From: Candidatus Pelagibacter sp.
GTDB lineage: Bacteria > Pseudomonadota > Alphaproteobacteria > Pelagibacterales > Pelagibacteraceae
Assembly (NCBI GenBank): GCA_002692325.1
Contig: NZJU01000047.1
Span: 3,638-11,432, forward strand
Reading direction: 5' to 3'
Length of the DNA stretch: 7,795 bases
Shown here: piece after piece, positions 7,301 to 7,795 of the stretch
Position numbering within the stretch: position 1 is the stretch's first letter
Layout: every line of letters starts with the position of its first letter
Notes under the pieces: model-generated
What the model was told of the DNA's origin: nothing
The model's input: only the letters and a program-made list of their open reading frames with translations
Database searches by the model: none
Made by a program: the position numbers and the translations under genes

Positions 7301-7795
7301 GCTACAGGTGTGTCATCCCCCATAGATCCAGTTGCCTCTTTTCCTTCCTCAACCATTGGATGTAGAATTAATTCTAAATCTTCAATACTGTAACCAGATA
7401 AATATTGTCTTCTTCTGAGTTCACTCCCTTTGAAGTTTATATCTTCTGTAGAAGAAAATATTTTTTTATCTAAATCTACAATTTGATCATTGAATTTCTT
7501 GTAGTGTTTTGAGAGATAGTCTTTAAGCTCTTTATCTTTATAAAACTTTCCTTCTTTGAGATCCACCGCTATAATTTCACCAGGTCCAAGTCTTCCTTTC
7601 TTAACAATTTTTTCTTCGGGTAAATCAATCATACCCGTCTCTGATCCCGCAAATAGTAAATTATCAGAGGTTATGGTATATCTAAGGGGTCTTAATCCAT
7701 TTCTATCAACCGCAGCTAATACCCACTTCGAGTCCGTCGCACATATCGCAGCTGGTCCATCCCAAGGTTCAATTGTGCTATTTAAAAAATTAAAT
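4324..7795 (-). CDS. gltB: Glutamate synthase large (alpha) subunit, C-terminal 1156 residues (5' end beyond window)
   Basis: Converts glutamine and 2-oxoglutarate to two glutamates (GOGAT), normally with a GltD partner that supplies electrons from NADPH. The frame runs open past the internal Met codon at 7632 for 54 more codons to the window edge. These encode the end of the class II glutaminase domain (EPWDGPAA, DRNGLRPLRY), so the Met at 7632 is not the start. In visible numbering, the glutaminase end occupies about 1-80 and the central domain about 150-450. The FMN/glutamate synthase domain at about 500-880 contains GSMSHGALS, GEGGQLPG, PPPHHDIYSIEDL and SGHSGGTGASP. Cys779, Cys785 and Cys790 in CIMVRQCHSNTC fit the 3Fe-4S spacing. 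The GXGXG beta-helix domain spans about 940-1070. Against about 1500 residues for the family, some 320-370 are missing, including the catalytic N-terminal Cys. TAA is followed by an in-frame TGA and overlaps the SDR ATG. Confidence 0.97.
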   Translation of the reverse strand, partial: FNFLNSTIEPWDGPAAICATDSKWVLAAVDRNGLRPLRYTITSDNLLFAGSETGMIDLPEEKIVKKGRLGPGEIIAVDLKEGKFYKDKELKDYLSKHYKKFNDQIVDLDKKIFSSTEDINFKGSELRRRQYLSGYSIEDLELILHPMVEEGKEATGSMGDDTPVAVLSSHFRPLSHYFRQNFSQVTNPPIDSLRENKVMSLKTRFGNLGNILDFDNLTQEDIYVLNSPILSNSELKKFKKIFAKKIKIIDCTFDLNEGLRENLKRIKNNAEISVREGFTTLILSDKNISESRASIPMALSVGAINSHLVNMGLRGYCSLNIETSETLDTHSFAVLIGVGATTINPYLIIDSIHQRYEKKLFGQLNFSDCVQRFKKSIENGLLKIMSKMGISVLSAYRGGCNFETVGLSRALVSDYFPGMVSRISGIGIKGVEEKIKSLHEKAYKKDVLILPIGGIYKYRKSGEEHQFQGKLIHTLQHAVGSGSYETYKKYSDGIHNLSPINLRDLLDFKSDKGSIDLNDVETKESLTTRFGSGSMSHGALSEEAHETLAIGMNRVKGASCSGEGGEDERRFKILENGDSANSRVKQVASARFGVTVNYLNNCNEIEIKIAQGAKPGEGGQLPGFKVTKDIARLRHSTQGVTLISPPPHHDIYSIEDLAQLIYDLKQVNPRARIGVKLVASTGIGTIAAGVAKAKADVILISGHSGGTGASPQTSVKYAGIPWEMGLTEAHQILTLNNLRHKVTLRTDGGLKTGRDVVIAAMMGAEEFGMGTSSLIAMGCIMVRQCHSNTCPVGVCTQDDELRKKFTGTPEKVVNFFNFIAEEVREILASLGYKSLNEIIGRTDLLTQVSRGSSNLDDLDLNPLLVQTDPGDNPRYCEKRIVNPVPETLDEDIWSEIKNKTKLENINLTYKVYNTQRAIGTRLSHYIHNKYGDNSLDIDTINLNLNGSVGQSLGAFLAKGIKITVNGDSNDYVGKGLSGGKIIVRPSAESNLISQNNVIIGNTVLYGATSGKMFASGKAGERFAVRNSGAIGVVEGCGSNGCEYMTGGTTVILGDIGDNFAAGMTGGMSFVYDPKNSFENFVNPQSVIWLNPETKYWISFLEDIIKEFYNETKSKISEKILKNFSKEMNNFKQVCPKEMVDKLDNPVTLKEVKAKSA

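Noticed and set aside
7630..7632. Met codon at 7632 as the start of gltB
   Set aside because: The frame stays open to the window edge and encodes conserved glutaminase-domain motifs, so this Met is internal.
1..7795. Mobile element, CRISPR array, tRNA/rRNA, defence or toxin-antitoxin system
   Set aside because: No direct repeat array, terminal inverted repeats, transposase or integrase motifs, or RNA-gene sequence were seen, and practically every base is taken up by five recognisable genes.

Overview
The window is very AT-rich, almost entirely coding, and carries five protein genes with essentially no intergenic space: one 37-bp gap, one zero-base junction, one 1-base overlap and one 21-base overlap. 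The compactness, the lysine-rich proteins written mostly with AAA codons, the short A/T homopolymer runs and the gene content suggest a streamlined marine alphaproteobacterium of the SAR11/Pelagibacter kind. This assignment is inferred from composition and style; no rRNA or other marker gene is present to prove it.

Layout from left to right. Positions 1-1512 (minus) hold the first 504 residues of threonyl-tRNA synthetase (thrS), cut by the left window edge. Directly upstream on the same strand, with no spacer, is a GT4-type glycosyltransferase (1513-2670). A 37-bp gap with back-to-back -10-like boxes separates it from a plus-strand alpha/beta hydrolase of the ABHD10-like type (2708-3481). The hydrolase runs tail-to-tail into, and overlaps by 21 bp, a minus-strand NAD(P)-binding SDR/epimerase-like protein (3461-4324). 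This gene is joined by a TAATG overlap to gltB, the large subunit of glutamate synthase (4324-7795), whose N-terminus lies beyond the right edge.

There are three apparent transcription units: (glycosyltransferase)-(thrS) leftward, the hydrolase alone rightward, and gltB-(SDR) leftward. GltB makes glutamate from glutamine and 2-oxoglutarate, and ThrS charges tRNA-Thr; both are housekeeping functions. The glycosyltransferase probably works on a surface glycan or lipid. The hydrolase and SDR protein have recognisable folds but no assignable substrates.

I found no mobile element, CRISPR array, RNA gene, defence system or toxin-antitoxin pair. The window is ordinary core genome. The points worth a second look are the gene junctions, the homopolymer tracts at the start of the SDR gene, and the identities of the hydrolase and SDR protein.
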